From positions 48,081 to 112,080 of the forward strand of contig BEHR01000005.1 in assembly GCA_002898555.1 (NCBI GenBank): a stretch of 64,000 nt of DNA. The letters are read 5' to 3'. Under the pieces are notes generated by a model. It saw only the letters and a program-made list of their open reading frames with translations, made no database searches and was not told the origin of the DNA. Of the stretch, positions 34,501-42,294 are shown in pieces (the first letter of the stretch is position 1; the number at the start of each line of letters is the position of its first letter). A program made the translations under genes and the position numbers. The stretch is from a bacterium HR15 (lineage in GTDB: Bacteria; Armatimonadota; Fimbriimonadia; Fimbriimonadales; GBS-DC).

Positions 34501-35065
34501 CTACCAGATCGAATCACCAAGCACCGACTCGCCCCTGCGCTACTCACTGCTCTATAAAGTGCGCACCTATCAGGATGGACGCCTGTTCCTCATCCGCCAG
34601 TACCATCTGGAATATAAGCTGAGCCAGAAGCTGAGCATCGTACACGATTTTCAGACTCATCCAGAGCAGGGCAACCCCAATGTAGTGCTGGGGTCAATCC
34701 TGCAGCCGACGGGCTTTTCCAACTGGACGCTGGAGTGGACACTCAAGCCGCAGGTTGTCCTCAAAGGGGATTATCGCATCGAGTGGAACGAGCAGCAGGG
34801 TCGGCGTGTGCGCCGCGGCGGGCTGAGCCTCACAGGCAATCAATCGGACGGGGTGAACTATGCTGTGGGCTATCGCGTCGATTCGGAGCTGTTCGGTGGA
34901 CGCAAGACTACCGCCCATACCTTCTACCTCTCCACCGAACACAAACTGAACGCTGACCACTATCTGATGCTGGGCATCCAGTGGACACACTATGAGCATC
35001 GCGCGGACCCCAGCATCCGCCGCGACCAGCCACGGCTCGTGCTGGAACTGAAGCGCACTTTTTAG
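31550..35065 (+). CDS. large repeat-containing outer-membrane surface protein (SprA-like domain)
   Basis: A 1171-residue protein with a signal peptide (GAVLIGLAPRIWAQ). Residues ~82-125 (VYVDGKRLTRGADYWIDYNS then GSLAFAAPVRRLSSIQVYYR) match the small domain seen in SprA-like surface proteins. Residues ~250-700 contain at least six copies of a ~75-residue repeat with core F-x-R-x-x-D-L-A-D-P-E-x-x-x-W-x-x-x-x-G-x-x-R. The C-terminal third is alternating beta sequence ending LVLELKRTF, with the terminal Phe of outer-membrane barrels. The start is GTG with GGAAGTGAGG upstream. The function is unknown; a secretion, adhesion or scaffold role is possible. Confidence 0.75.
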   Translation: MFKGWWLGAVLIGLAPRIWAQDIPGHLLPLSGVAGNTSFSDVKASAPAASSLVGQPAADLLPGNGTRGGYLLRYAPVVPNSESVYVDGKRLTRGADYWIDYNSGSLAFAAPVRRLSSIQVYYRYNPQGQRGEPVSALPIFALSLGQSSLSVLFAPDRAETAPNGTAYRLSAYGLQNALRFGNSTSLEGYFFVHLRQKMANDDPLNRAPSPPSPTEPSSEQSQFIYQTLQMQTGGLRLKATYQDIGRGFSAQKTLGIRPGLDANQLQLWEKQKGLKRLDYTVGLSLFRDAGVELTHLRIHDGKSDIVQRALRFQSHWLNLQWSRREPGMEFERYKDLADPEAPHWQRERGITRESLSGSLQLAPNHTFNFVGLTLTEGTGRIERILYGLDLPWLKVNRLEQDIGTDFKRFGDLGDAEKGEWAREAGLKREVTTVQLIPQGLQKLSFSETNIRSATGEMEWQRLKVQTATVKVEHVHRAVDPQFGRLQSLAPQELQQMAQETRQFHDPANTQPLKPEEVQQSLKEVGLERTFQRAEIQPAKDLTLQVKRYEIADRTGQGSITGVLYQLKTPMLQVRIAERGISPQFGRLRDLAPVEQLLFHNEQGIRRSDWDAALITPRLGLAVAQMHAQAIGAGLQRWSARLMHPQLELAYNRRRVDADFARAQDLADPERDLFAQLRGFDQHDWSLSFKPARTLQIESFLFDASNPLEQIGNRRQRTRLVWQPIRNLTLGRHQEEYRSQQLANSLYHDEYERNDLQYLLGFGTLNAYQERRQIGGTVANPLYQYTDYYRFQSRALGGFNFAVEERNTRAVGTVSERFRFYQAGYALSNRLKLTFAHADAQREGAPDESGQQIGLEYQIRNGTTLTFAESRTAKEGANGTRTLSAGLTQSVWGVLSIGGTYQEWRIDRTQTKAQSQVVIQSARPFDWLMFKNLQFDFRYGALADRGLWQQENKHFTMQATAFGHALKGGYVGIYVPGQGRAIDRYYQIESPSTDSPLRYSLLYKVRTYQDGRLFLIRQYHLEYKLSQKLSIVHDFQTHPEQGNPNVVLGSILQPTGFSNWTLEWTLKPQVVLKGDYRIEWNEQQGRRVRRGGLSLTGNQSDGVNYAVGYRVDSELFGGRKTTAHTFYLSTEHKLNADHYLMLGIQWTHYEHRADPSIRRDQPRLVLELKRTF

Positions 35066-36975
35066 CGCGTCGCCTCTATCACCGTAATCGAGAGGGGCGG
35101 CAGCATCAGGCGCACTAAGTTGCCGCGCACCTGAATCTGGCGCGTGGTGGGCGACTTACGCTGCTGGTCGTGTGAGATGCCATACTGGTGCAGAATCGCT
35201 CGGCTAACAGGAGATGTGTTGCGCAGCTCGATCTGGGTGCTAATGGTCAGCGAGCGTGCCTTATTAATGAGCAACAGGCGCGGATACCCGTTATCTGCAC
35301 GCTTCACCGCGTAGACACTGATCAGGGGATGCGTGCTGGTCGTGCGCACCAATGTATCGCCGGGTGAGGCGAAGCGACGCAAGAGATCAAACGCATGGAA
35401 GGTCGGATAGGGCGTGTTGAGCGGATCGCCCACGCCTCCCGAGGAGCCTGCCGACAGCACGCCATAATCGCCCCAGTTGCGCCAGCCATACAGCGTAGGG
35501 CTGTTGTTGTTCGCGGTGTCGGTACTATTGTGCAAATCCCACCACATAAACGCGGCAGCACCCTGCACACACGCCTGCCCCCACGAATCGGCAAGGTAAA
35601 GCGCGTTAATCAAATTGGTCGTCTGTTTGCCCGGATTGGAAGAGACGGCATTATTCTCCGTCACCAGAATCGCCACATTGTCGCCCGCCGCACCCAAATA
35701 GTCGCGCAGCAGCTGGCGCGTCCGATTCAGAATCTCCGTCCAGTCGCGCGTGGAGTAAAGCAGGTTGGCATCATCCTCGCGCCCCGGATTTTGCGGATAG
35801 TAGTGAAGATCATAGAAATCTGGCGTGACATTCAAATCGCGCAATGTTTTGAGCAGCACTGCCGACCAGCCATTGACCGTTTGCCCCGTACGCGGATTCG
35901 TCACGCTGATGCGCTGCGGGAAGTCTGTCTCACTCCATGTGCCCACCACGCCAACCTTGATAGTGGGATCCACCGCCTTCATCAGCTGGATGGCATCGCG
36001 GGCGAACTGGGCATAGGTGGAAGCATCATGCGGCAAGAGATGCGTGTCATATTCCCAGCTGCCATAGCATTCATTACCGATAATCCAGTAGCGCACATTG
36101 CCCCCGCGCGTGATATTAGCATACTGCACCCAGTCGCGCGCCTCCTGAGGCGTGCCGGAACCGTAGTTCACCGTGATAATCTTCTCCGCACCCAGCTGGT
36201 TCGCCACACTGAGGAACTGGTCGGTGTTCGTGCCGTAAGTCGTGCCCGTGCGACGATTGCGGTTATTCGCCCAGTCGTACTCGTCGCTGGTGGAGCCGCC
36301 CGGAAAGCGCAGCGCGAGGAACCCCGCGCGCTTCATCATGCTCACTGTGCTGCTAAGAGTGAGGTTCCAATCCCAGGTGGCAACATTAATGCCGAAATGG
36401 AGTGATGTCAGGGTTCGGAAGGGCTGATTCATGTCGGCGGTGATAGTGGCTGAGCTGGGCACCGAACCGCGAATCAAGCGAATATCGTCCAGATAGAAAG
36501 TTGGCACTATTTGCCCGCGCCGTTCGATGAAATAGATGTCCGTCAAGCGGACGCCCTGCGCCACGCCCAAATCGCTCAACGGCACCTGCACCCGCACCCA
36601 CTGATTGGCAGGAATGCTCACATAGTTCGTGATGGGCACAGGGGTTCGGTCACTGCCGTTGACCGCCGCCATAACCGAAAATTGCTGTCCCCCCGTTGAA
36701 CCACCATGCACCCAGAACTCCAGATGACTGAAGCCCGTGGTTTCAACCCCCCAACCATGATGAAAGCGCACCGCGGTCCAAGGCAGCAGGTTCACACGAA
36801 TGGAATATTGATAGGAGCGCACGGGACTGGTGTTGCGCATATCGCGGGTCGCCCATGACCAGTCGTCCCACTGTCCTGCAGGGTGGTCCAGATAAATGGG
36901 CAGATGCGCATGCTCATCCGCCCAGATAATCAGGCTCATCACCGTGCTTGTCAGCAGAACCATCAATCCTTTCAT
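35062..36975 (-). CDS. secreted alpha-L-arabinofuranosidase-like glycoside hydrolase
   Basis: A 637-residue protein with a signal peptide (LMVLLTSTVMSLIIWA). Residues ~20-165 form a beta-sandwich, carbohydrate-binding-like domain. Residues ~185-560 form a TIM barrel with RFPGGSTSDEYDWANNRNRR, IIGNECYGSWEY (acid/base Glu near 297) and ILVTENNA (nucleophile Glu near 437), the clan GH-A pattern of GH51/GH39-like enzymes. A C-terminal beta domain follows. It probably cleaves arabinose- or xylose-containing polysaccharides outside the cell. Its 3' end overlaps the stop of the convergent surface-protein gene by 4 bp. GGAGGTCC precedes the ATG. Confidence 0.8.
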   Translation of the reverse strand: MKGLMVLLTSTVMSLIIWADEHAHLPIYLDHPAGQWDDWSWATRDMRNTSPVRSYQYSIRVNLLPWTAVRFHHGWGVETTGFSHLEFWVHGGSTGGQQFSVMAAVNGSDRTPVPITNYVSIPANQWVRVQVPLSDLGVAQGVRLTDIYFIERRGQIVPTFYLDDIRLIRGSVPSSATITADMNQPFRTLTSLHFGINVATWDWNLTLSSTVSMMKRAGFLALRFPGGSTSDEYDWANNRNRRTGTTYGTNTDQFLSVANQLGAEKIITVNYGSGTPQEARDWVQYANITRGGNVRYWIIGNECYGSWEYDTHLLPHDASTYAQFARDAIQLMKAVDPTIKVGVVGTWSETDFPQRISVTNPRTGQTVNGWSAVLLKTLRDLNVTPDFYDLHYYPQNPGREDDANLLYSTRDWTEILNRTRQLLRDYLGAAGDNVAILVTENNAVSSNPGKQTTNLINALYLADSWGQACVQGAAAFMWWDLHNSTDTANNNSPTLYGWRNWGDYGVLSAGSSGGVGDPLNTPYPTFHAFDLLRRFASPGDTLVRTTSTHPLISVYAVKRADNGYPRLLLINKARSLTISTQIELRNTSPVSRAILHQYGISHDQQRKSPTTRQIQVRGNLVRLMLPPLSITVIEATR

Positions 36976-37374
36976 TTGGACCTCCTCGTGGCTTGAAGCG
37001 TTTCAAGCCCTGCAAACATATTATAGCCTAAGCCGCGCTGGTGGAGACCGAAAAAAATCCGGGAAAACTCATCTAAATTCCCCTTTTCGCCCTCGAAAAA
37101 AAAAAGAAATTTACCACCCCACTGAGGGCGTGCGAAAGGTCCGCTCACCACTCGCCACTTGCTGCTCACCCATCGCCCCAACTGGAGGGCGAGCCTCCTG
37201 GCGTGTAGGGGCAGGCCTCCGTGTCTGCCCAAGAATCTCCGAAGGTTCGGCAGATGCCCCCTTTAACAGTTTACAAAGTCGGATGGAGTGCAATAATGTG
37301 TCCTATCCACATCTCTCCCCCGACTTTGTAAACCTTTTTATTACAACATGTACGCCTATCATACCTGATGTGGC
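36976..37374. other. repeat-rich intergenic region
   Basis: No gene is seen. It holds a GAGGGCGTGCGAAAGGTCCGC segment (37127-37147) like the left end of element A, heptanucleotide units (37144-37176), GGCGTGTAGGGGCAGG (37200-37215) shared with element A, and a perfect 14-bp inverted repeat, GTTTACAAAGTCGG (37269-37282) and CCGACTTTGTAAAC (37320-37333). The last could serve as a terminator for the gene ending at 37375, although its 37-nt loop is long. Confidence 0.6.
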
Positions 37375-39375
37375 TCAGCAGCCGCTACCGAAGTTGAATA
37401 GCACCTCCAGCAGGTCGGCATCGTCCACCATGCCGCTATGATCGAGGTCCTCGGGTAGGTTCGTGCCCGTCTGGCCGAAGGCGAACAGCACGCGCAGAAG
37501 GTCCCTGTCGTTCACGCAGCCATCGCGTGTGACATCGCCATGCAGCGGGCTGCGCTGTTCGGGTGTGAGCTGCGCAATCCAGCCTTCGACTTCGTGGGAG
37601 AGCAGACCAGTGCCTGCGAGCGCGACTGTTGGCTGGATCCAGCCGTCATGCACCATTGGCAGCGGTTTGACACCCTGCCCGCCCGTGCCGTCGGTTGCGC
37701 CCGCGCCGGGACTGCCATTCGCTAACAAGATAGTACCCACTACCGCGGCGTCATGGGCGTCGCCGTCGCCGTTCGGGTCAGGGTCCACGATGCTCAACAC
37801 ATTCGCGTGCTGATTGGTCACATAGGCGTAGTAGCCACCACCCAGCTTCGCGCCCCAGTTCACCCCATGCGTGCCGCGCGGCGTGCCCAGAAAGGCGACC
37901 ACTTCGTCAGTGTGCGTGTCGATCACCGCCACATGGTCCGCGCTGCCTGTGCGCTCTCGCGCGATGGTGGTTAGCGAAAGCACGGCGCACACGACGAACC
38001 GCTCGTCCGGGCTGACCGGGGTCTGGATGGGCACCTGTAGCGTGTGGGACAGGTCAAAGCCTGTGCGTCCATCGGGCGTGAGTGTCACCGGGATATTCTT
38101 CAGCAAGCGCATGTTGTCCACATCGATCACCGTCACCATGCCGGAGACCACATTCGCCACATAGGCTTTATGCACGCCATTCACATGGCACTCGCCAGCG
38201 GCAATGGGCATTAACAGTGCGGCGCGCAGCGGGTCAGCGGGATCATAGGTGAACTCGCGCAGCACCTCCCCGCTTAGCGTGTCGACGATGCTGATCGAGC
38301 CTGCCACGCCGAACCCTTTGAACACATTGGGCACGATGGTGCGCCTGCCGCTGCCGCAGGTGAGCCAGTGTCCGTGTGGATGGTTCCTGCCTTCGCCGCT
38401 GGGGTCGCTCTCCATAATGTGCAGTCGCTCACCCACATCGGCAACCTTGACCAGGTTGTTCTCAGCGCTGAGCGGGACCACCAGCCAACCGCGCTGGGGT
38501 GAATCGCGCGTGGGGATGGTGATGATATGAGTGGGCGCCTCGCCCACCGTGATCGAATCGAGGATAGCTCCGCTGGCACGGTCAATCTTGTTGATCCACT
38601 TGCCGAACCAGTTCGAGTTATAGATAGTGCTGAGCGTGAAGTCCGCCCACATATTGTGTGGGTTGTTCCATCTGCCGCCTGCGCTTAGACCGTTGATTTC
38701 GCGCTCCACGCGGAAGGTGGCCGCGTCCAGCACAGTGATGGTGCCCGGCTTGGGCACACCACGCTCGTCTGTCTGACCGGGCACGCGCTCGAACTGGGTG
38801 TTAATCCAGACCTCGCCGATGCCGGGCACCGCGGGGCGATGCTCCGCTGAAGCATCGCGCAGGTCCCACTTCGCCGCTTTCGCCTCGTCAGTCGGCGCAA
38901 CAGTGGTCAGCACGGAAAGCACGGCGAGCGCGGAGAGCGAATCGAGCCCCAGATGACGCAGGAACGGCAGCGCATCCGCCGATACCGGTGGAATCTCGCC
39001 TTGCGCATTGCGCACAGCGACCACCCCTGTCATATAGGGGTGCACCTTGCACACGAATACATAAACACCGGGCACATCGAACTCCACTGAGAGCTGCCCA
39101 TTCTGCGGATGGTCCTGGTCCATCGCGACGCGAGAATCGGGCGGTTTAATCAGCAGGGTGACCGTGTGGCGCGTGTTGGTACAGCAGTTGCTGATTACGA
39201 AATCCACGCGATCGCCGGGATCAACAATCGTGACAGGCGCGCCGGTGCGCTCGCTGCGAAACCAGTTGCCGGGTTCATCGGTCAGGTGCATCACATCGGC
39301 GCTATCACTCCATCCGGGAGACACCGTTAACCACAATGCAACCGCCAAACCAGCCCATTTCAGAAAGCGATTCAT
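37375..39375 (-). CDS. secreted cupredoxin / beta-propeller / dockerin-like protein
   Basis: A 666-residue protein with a signal peptide (AGLAVALWLTVSPGWS). Residues ~28-120 are a plastocyanin-like domain with His70, Cys109, His112 and Met115 (VCKVHPYMTG), a complete type-1 copper site. Residues ~180-600 form a YVTN-type seven-bladed propeller (TITVLDAATFRVEREINGLS, HVAVIDTHTDEVV). The last ~55 residues contain two dockerin-like EF-hand repeats (GDVTRDGCVNDRDLLRVLFA and EDLDHSGMVDDADLLEVL). It is probably an extracytoplasmic electron-transfer or binding protein; the partner is unknown. A CAAGGAGG site precedes the ATG. Confidence 0.85.
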   Translation of the reverse strand: MNRFLKWAGLAVALWLTVSPGWSDSADVMHLTDEPGNWFRSERTGAPVTIVDPGDRVDFVISNCCTNTRHTVTLLIKPPDSRVAMDQDHPQNGQLSVEFDVPGVYVFVCKVHPYMTGVVAVRNAQGEIPPVSADALPFLRHLGLDSLSALAVLSVLTTVAPTDEAKAAKWDLRDASAEHRPAVPGIGEVWINTQFERVPGQTDERGVPKPGTITVLDAATFRVEREINGLSAGGRWNNPHNMWADFTLSTIYNSNWFGKWINKIDRASGAILDSITVGEAPTHIITIPTRDSPQRGWLVVPLSAENNLVKVADVGERLHIMESDPSGEGRNHPHGHWLTCGSGRRTIVPNVFKGFGVAGSISIVDTLSGEVLREFTYDPADPLRAALLMPIAAGECHVNGVHKAYVANVVSGMVTVIDVDNMRLLKNIPVTLTPDGRTGFDLSHTLQVPIQTPVSPDERFVVCAVLSLTTIARERTGSADHVAVIDTHTDEVVAFLGTPRGTHGVNWGAKLGGGYYAYVTNQHANVLSIVDPDPNGDGDAHDAAVVGTILLANGSPGAGATDGTGGQGVKPLPMVHDGWIQPTVALAGTGLLSHEVEGWIAQLTPEQRSPLHGDVTRDGCVNDRDLLRVLFAFGQTGTNLPEDLDHSGMVDDADLLEVLFNFGSGC

Positions 39376-39817
39376 AGTTCCGTCCTCCTTGAGGGGAACC
39401 CCCCACCAAGGAGAACGAATGATGTAGGCACAGGTTCCCCTGGTACCCCTGCACCATCGCGCGGGTCAGCTCAGCAGCTTCGGCTTTGGCGGCGCCCGTC
39501 TCCTGATAGAGCTGCTCCAGCGTCAGGCGGCGGGCGTGTGCAAGCAGACGCTCGCGCCGAATGCACTGCTCCATCGCGTACTGCACAAACTCCTCCTTCT
39601 GCAGCCAGAACGGCATGTTCGGCTTGTACGGCTCAAAGCTCTCCTGCACCACGCCAGGCGCATAAGGCAACGGCTCGTTCATCTTGTTCTGGATCGCCTC
39701 CCATACGGCATCACCATGCTCTACAATCAAGCGTGAGAGCAGGTACACCCCAAAGGCGATATGGCGTGCCTCATCCTGCATCATCTTTCCGATGCAGTTG
39801 GAGGAGGCGAAGCCTGT
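39305..39817 (-). pseudogene. truncated ferritin-like di-iron protein
   Basis: The frame reads FASSNCIGKMMQDEARHIAF then GVYLLSRLIVEHGD, containing the second-helix DExxH di-iron motif of ferritin-like/R2-like oxygenases. The whole first iron-binding half is missing: the frame runs upstream only to a stop near 39817, where Rhs sequence begins on the other strand. The 3' end also reads into the next gene by 71 bp, so the original C-terminus is probably lost. It is judged non-functional. Confidence 0.65.
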
Positions 39818-40664
39818 CTATATTGGGCACGAGGTAGACTATTTGTATGATGGTCAGATGCCTGTGTGCGAGCAGGAGTATGAGGATGGGGTATTGCAGC
39901 GGAGTCGGGTACACTTGTTAGGTGGTAGAGGGATAGAGGCAGTGGTGGCGATAGACCATGTGCGGGGCAATGCGGTGAGCTTGAGGTGGTTGCTGTATGA
40001 TGGGCACGGCAACTTGGTGCGGACGATGTCGCCTGATTACACCTTGTCTGGCTGGCAGTTTCGTGGGGTATGGGGCGAGTTGCAGGGTGTTTTGGGCGTA
40101 GGGCGTGGCTACTGTGCGAACTTGGGTCATCCAGAGGATGAGACGGGTTTAGTCTATATGCGAGCGCGTTATTATGAGCCTGCGACGGGGCGGTTTCTCA
40201 GCGAAGACCCTGCGCGGGATGGCGTGAACTGGTATCTGTACGCGGATGGGAACCCCGTGGCGAAGGTGGATGAAAATGGACAATTTACCATACAGGATAT
40301 CCTCTCATGGATTGGGTTGGTCATTGGTGTTAAGGTAGGTTCTAAAGTTCTTGATATGTTCTATGACTATATCATAAAGAAAGGTTTGCAATCCTTTGGT
40401 ATGTTTTTGATTCGTTTAGGAAACAACTGGATTAGGAGTGGATATCAGGATATCCAGCTAGCTATAGATTTAATAGCATTAGCTTCTTTGAACGAGGGGC
40501 TCACACCCGCTATAGCAGCATTCGCAAATCAGTTATCTGTTTCAGGTGCACGCAAGGTGGCTATGGGAGTTGCACTACAAACTATAGGTCGTTTTCTTTT
40601 AGGTGTTGCCGATGCTGCCGATGAAGGAGTTTACATACTGGAGGAATGGCGAGGATCGTTTTAA
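39818..40664 (+). pseudogene. 5'-truncated Rhs-repeat protein with variable C-terminal domain
   Basis: Only the tail of an Rhs/YD-repeat protein is present: DYLYDGQMPVCEQEYEDG, then the conserved core end ETGLVYMRARYYEPATGRFL and SEDPARDGVNWYLYADGNPV, at which polymorphic toxins switch to a variable toxin domain. The last ~130 residues are hydrophobic and of lower GC than the core; no known toxin fold is recognised. The upstream kilobases of Rhs repeats are gone, so it cannot be secreted in the normal way. It could be an orphan cassette awaiting recombination. Confidence 0.75.
39895..39960 (+). repeat. 66-bp Rhs-derived direct repeat, left copy
   Basis: It matches 43234-43299 at 63 of 66 positions and encodes QRSRVHLLGGRGIEAVVAI in the Rhs frame. 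A degenerate third piece (GGGTACACTTATTAGGTAGA) lies at 42235-42254. Confidence 0.85.
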
Positions 40665-40674
40665 GGGGTGGCAT

Positions 40675-40980
40675 ATGGCAAGGATTCTTGGCATTATACT
40701 AATGTTGTTGGGATTTTTGAAAATGATAATCGGTTGTTTAATGATTATTATTGGTATGATAGCGTTGATGATAGCTAAACTTTGTGCTATAGCTCGTCAT
40801 GGGAGCGTACCTAAGGCACACTGGTCTTATAAAGCAATAAGGATAGTTCTTTATTCTTGGATAATTTATTTAATATTACATTACATTATTAATAATATAA
40901 ATATTTTTATCATATCATTTATCATTACTTTTGACCTATTCTTTACCGAAATTGCGTATAAATATAAAAATATGAAATAA
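40675..40980 (+). CDS. small AT-rich membrane protein, candidate Rhs immunity protein
   Basis: A 101-residue protein with three hydrophobic segments (ILGIILMLLGFLKMIIGCLM, IVLYSWIIYLILHYII, IFIISFIITFDLFF). It starts 10 bp after the Rhs tail and is far richer in A/T than the surrounding genes, which is typical of horizontally acquired immunity genes in polymorphic-toxin systems. No family is recognised. The role is inferred from position only. Confidence 0.5.
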   Translation: MARILGIILMLLGFLKMIIGCLMIIIGMIALMIAKLCAIARHGSVPKAHWSYKAIRIVLYSWIIYLILHYIINNINIFIISFIITFDLFFTEIAYKYKNMK

Positions 40981-41058
40981 ATTCGTACACTAGTTAATAC
41001 AACCCGATAAACCTGACATGAACCGTTGTGTAGATAAAGCCCTCGGCCGTTGTCGTGG

Positions 41059-41064
41059 TATAAT
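41059..41064 (+). promoter_or_regulatory. TATAAT -10 element before the HicBA-like pair
   Basis: GGTATAATGG lies 26 bp before the HicB-like start codon. No clear -35 is seen. Confidence 0.45.
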
Positions 41065-41084
41065 GGATTTGAGAGGTGAACGGA

Positions 41085-41285
41085 ATGACTTTCAAGGTGG
41101 TACTGGAACCAAGCGAGGACGGAGGCTATACCGCCTATGTGCCTGCCCTACCTGGCTGCATCAGCGAGGGCGACACGATAGAGCAAGCGCTGCAGAATAT
41201 CCGTGAAGCGATCGAACTCTACTTGGAACCCATACATGAGCCGCAGCAGCAACCAGGGCAACTTATCTTGGAAGTGGCGGTATGA
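41085..41285 (+). CDS. hicB: HicB-like antitoxin
   Basis: A 66-residue protein, TFKVVLEPSEDGGYTAYVPA then LPGCISEGDTIEQALQNI, the partial-RNase-H-like fold of HicB. It should neutralise the adjacent HicA. There is no separate DNA-binding helix-turn-helix. The ATG at 41085 follows GAGAGGTGA; a GTG at 41076 is possible. Antitoxin precedes toxin here, with a 4-bp overlap. Confidence 0.85.
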   Translation: MTFKVVLEPSEDGGYTAYVPALPGCISEGDTIEQALQNIREAIELYLEPIHEPQQQPGQLILEVAV

Positions 41286-41509
41286 GCAAAGTGCCTAGCT
41301 TGCCTTACACGGAGATTATAAAGGCTTTAGAGCGTGTTGGATGGCGGGTCGTGCGACAGCGAGGCAGCCATATTCGGTTGGAGAAGCAAGTCGGTGAAGA
41401 GGTCTTGCGCTTGACAGTACCGGCGCATCGCCCTGTGAAGCGTTCTACTTTATCGCATATTCTCAAGCAGGCAGGTTTGAGTGTGGAGGATTTTCTGGAG
41501 TTGTTGTAG
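41282..41509 (+). CDS. hicA: HicA-like mRNA interferase toxin
   Basis: A 75-residue protein of the YcfA/HicA double-stranded RNA-binding fold: LERVGWRVVRQRGSHIRLEK contains the conserved G-S-H catalytic histidine, followed by VPAHRPVKRSTLSHILKQAG. HicA toxins cleave mRNA and arrest growth until inhibited by HicB. The pair looks intact. Confidence 0.88.
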   Translation: MSKVPSLPYTEIIKALERVGWRVVRQRGSHIRLEKQVGEEVLRLTVPAHRPVKRSTLSHILKQAGLSVEDFLELL

Positions 41510-41618
41510 AATGCGCTTGGTACAAGAACCACTGCAGGAGCAGTTGTCGCAGCAGTTGACGCTTAGAGAGTGATTGTACAAGGGACATAAGGTATGCTCT
41601 TTTTGGGGTGAAGTGGGT

Positions 41619-41846
41619 ATGAGCCTGCGCGGTGTGATACGCGGACGCACAATTGAACTGGAGGAAGACCCCCACCTGCCCGATGGCACGGCGGTAGAGG
41701 TGGAACTGCAGCTGCCGCCTCCTAAGCAGAAAGTTCCCCTCACAAAGCGTCTGCAGCAAGCCGCACAGAACCTCCGAGAAGACTACCTCCACGACCCTGA
41801 ATTGACCGCCTTTCGCGCACTGGAGGGAGACGCATGGCATGAATAG
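41619..41846 (+). CDS. putative antitoxin of a MazEF-like pair
   Basis: A 75-residue protein with an AbrB-like beginning, LRGVIRGRTIELEEDPHLPD then GTAVEVELQLP, common in small antitoxins that start with a strand-rich dimer. The C-terminal half is helical and charged. It overlaps the toxin gene by 8 bp, which supports a toxin-antitoxin pair. The start was chosen at ATG 41619 since upstream residues do not fit. Confidence 0.65.
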   Translation: MSLRGVIRGRTIELEEDPHLPDGTAVEVELQLPPPKQKVPLTKRLQQAAQNLREDYLHDPELTAFRALEGDAWHE

Positions 41847-42216
41847 AGGCGAGATCTGGTGGGTCAATCTGGATCCCACCCTCGGTGCGGAGATTCAAAA
41901 GACCCGTCCTGCGGTGATTGTCAGTGTGGACGAGATGGGTATTCTTCCCTTGCGTATTGTTGTTCCCCTAACCGAATGGAAAGAGCGCTATGCACAAGCG
42001 CCGTGGATGGTGCGGGTGGAGCCGAGCGTAACCAACGGTTTGGAGAAGGTGTCGTGTGCCGATACTTTTCAGGTGCGTTCGGTGTCGGTAGGGCGTTTAG
42101 TGGGTCGGCTGGGGCGTTTAGAGGAGGCGTTCATGCGTGCCATCGAGCAAGCGTTGGTGATTGTGCTGGGCATATCTTGGGTTGGGCAGGATGTGGGCAG
42201 TGTGGAACAGGATTAG
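41839..42216 (+). CDS. MazF/PemK-family mRNA interferase toxin
   Basis: A 125-residue protein beginning MNRGEIWWVNLDPTLGAEIQ then KTRPAVIVSVDEMG, the signature of MazF/PemK/CcdB-fold endoribonucleases, with the conserved Arg of KTRP and a later LEKVSCADTFQVRSV. It should cleave single-stranded mRNA. The C-terminus (VGQDVGSVEQD) is longer than usual and may be an altered end before the Rhs remnant. Partner: the preceding 75-residue protein. Confidence 0.88.
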   Translation: MNRGEIWWVNLDPTLGAEIQKTRPAVIVSVDEMGILPLRIVVPLTEWKERYAQAPWMVRVEPSVTNGLEKVSCADTFQVRSVSVGRLVGRLGRLEEAFMRAIEQALVIVLGISWVGQDVGSVEQD

Positions 42217-42294
42217 GCGGGAGCAATCGTTTTTGGGTACACTTATTAGGTAGAGCTCTATTGGCTTTATGTGGAGAATTAGGAGGTGTGGTAG

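Noticed and set aside
35395..36405. 336-codon open frame antisense to the arabinofuranosidase-like gene
   Set aside because: No family motif, no ribosome-binding site, and it lies wholly inside a well-supported gene.
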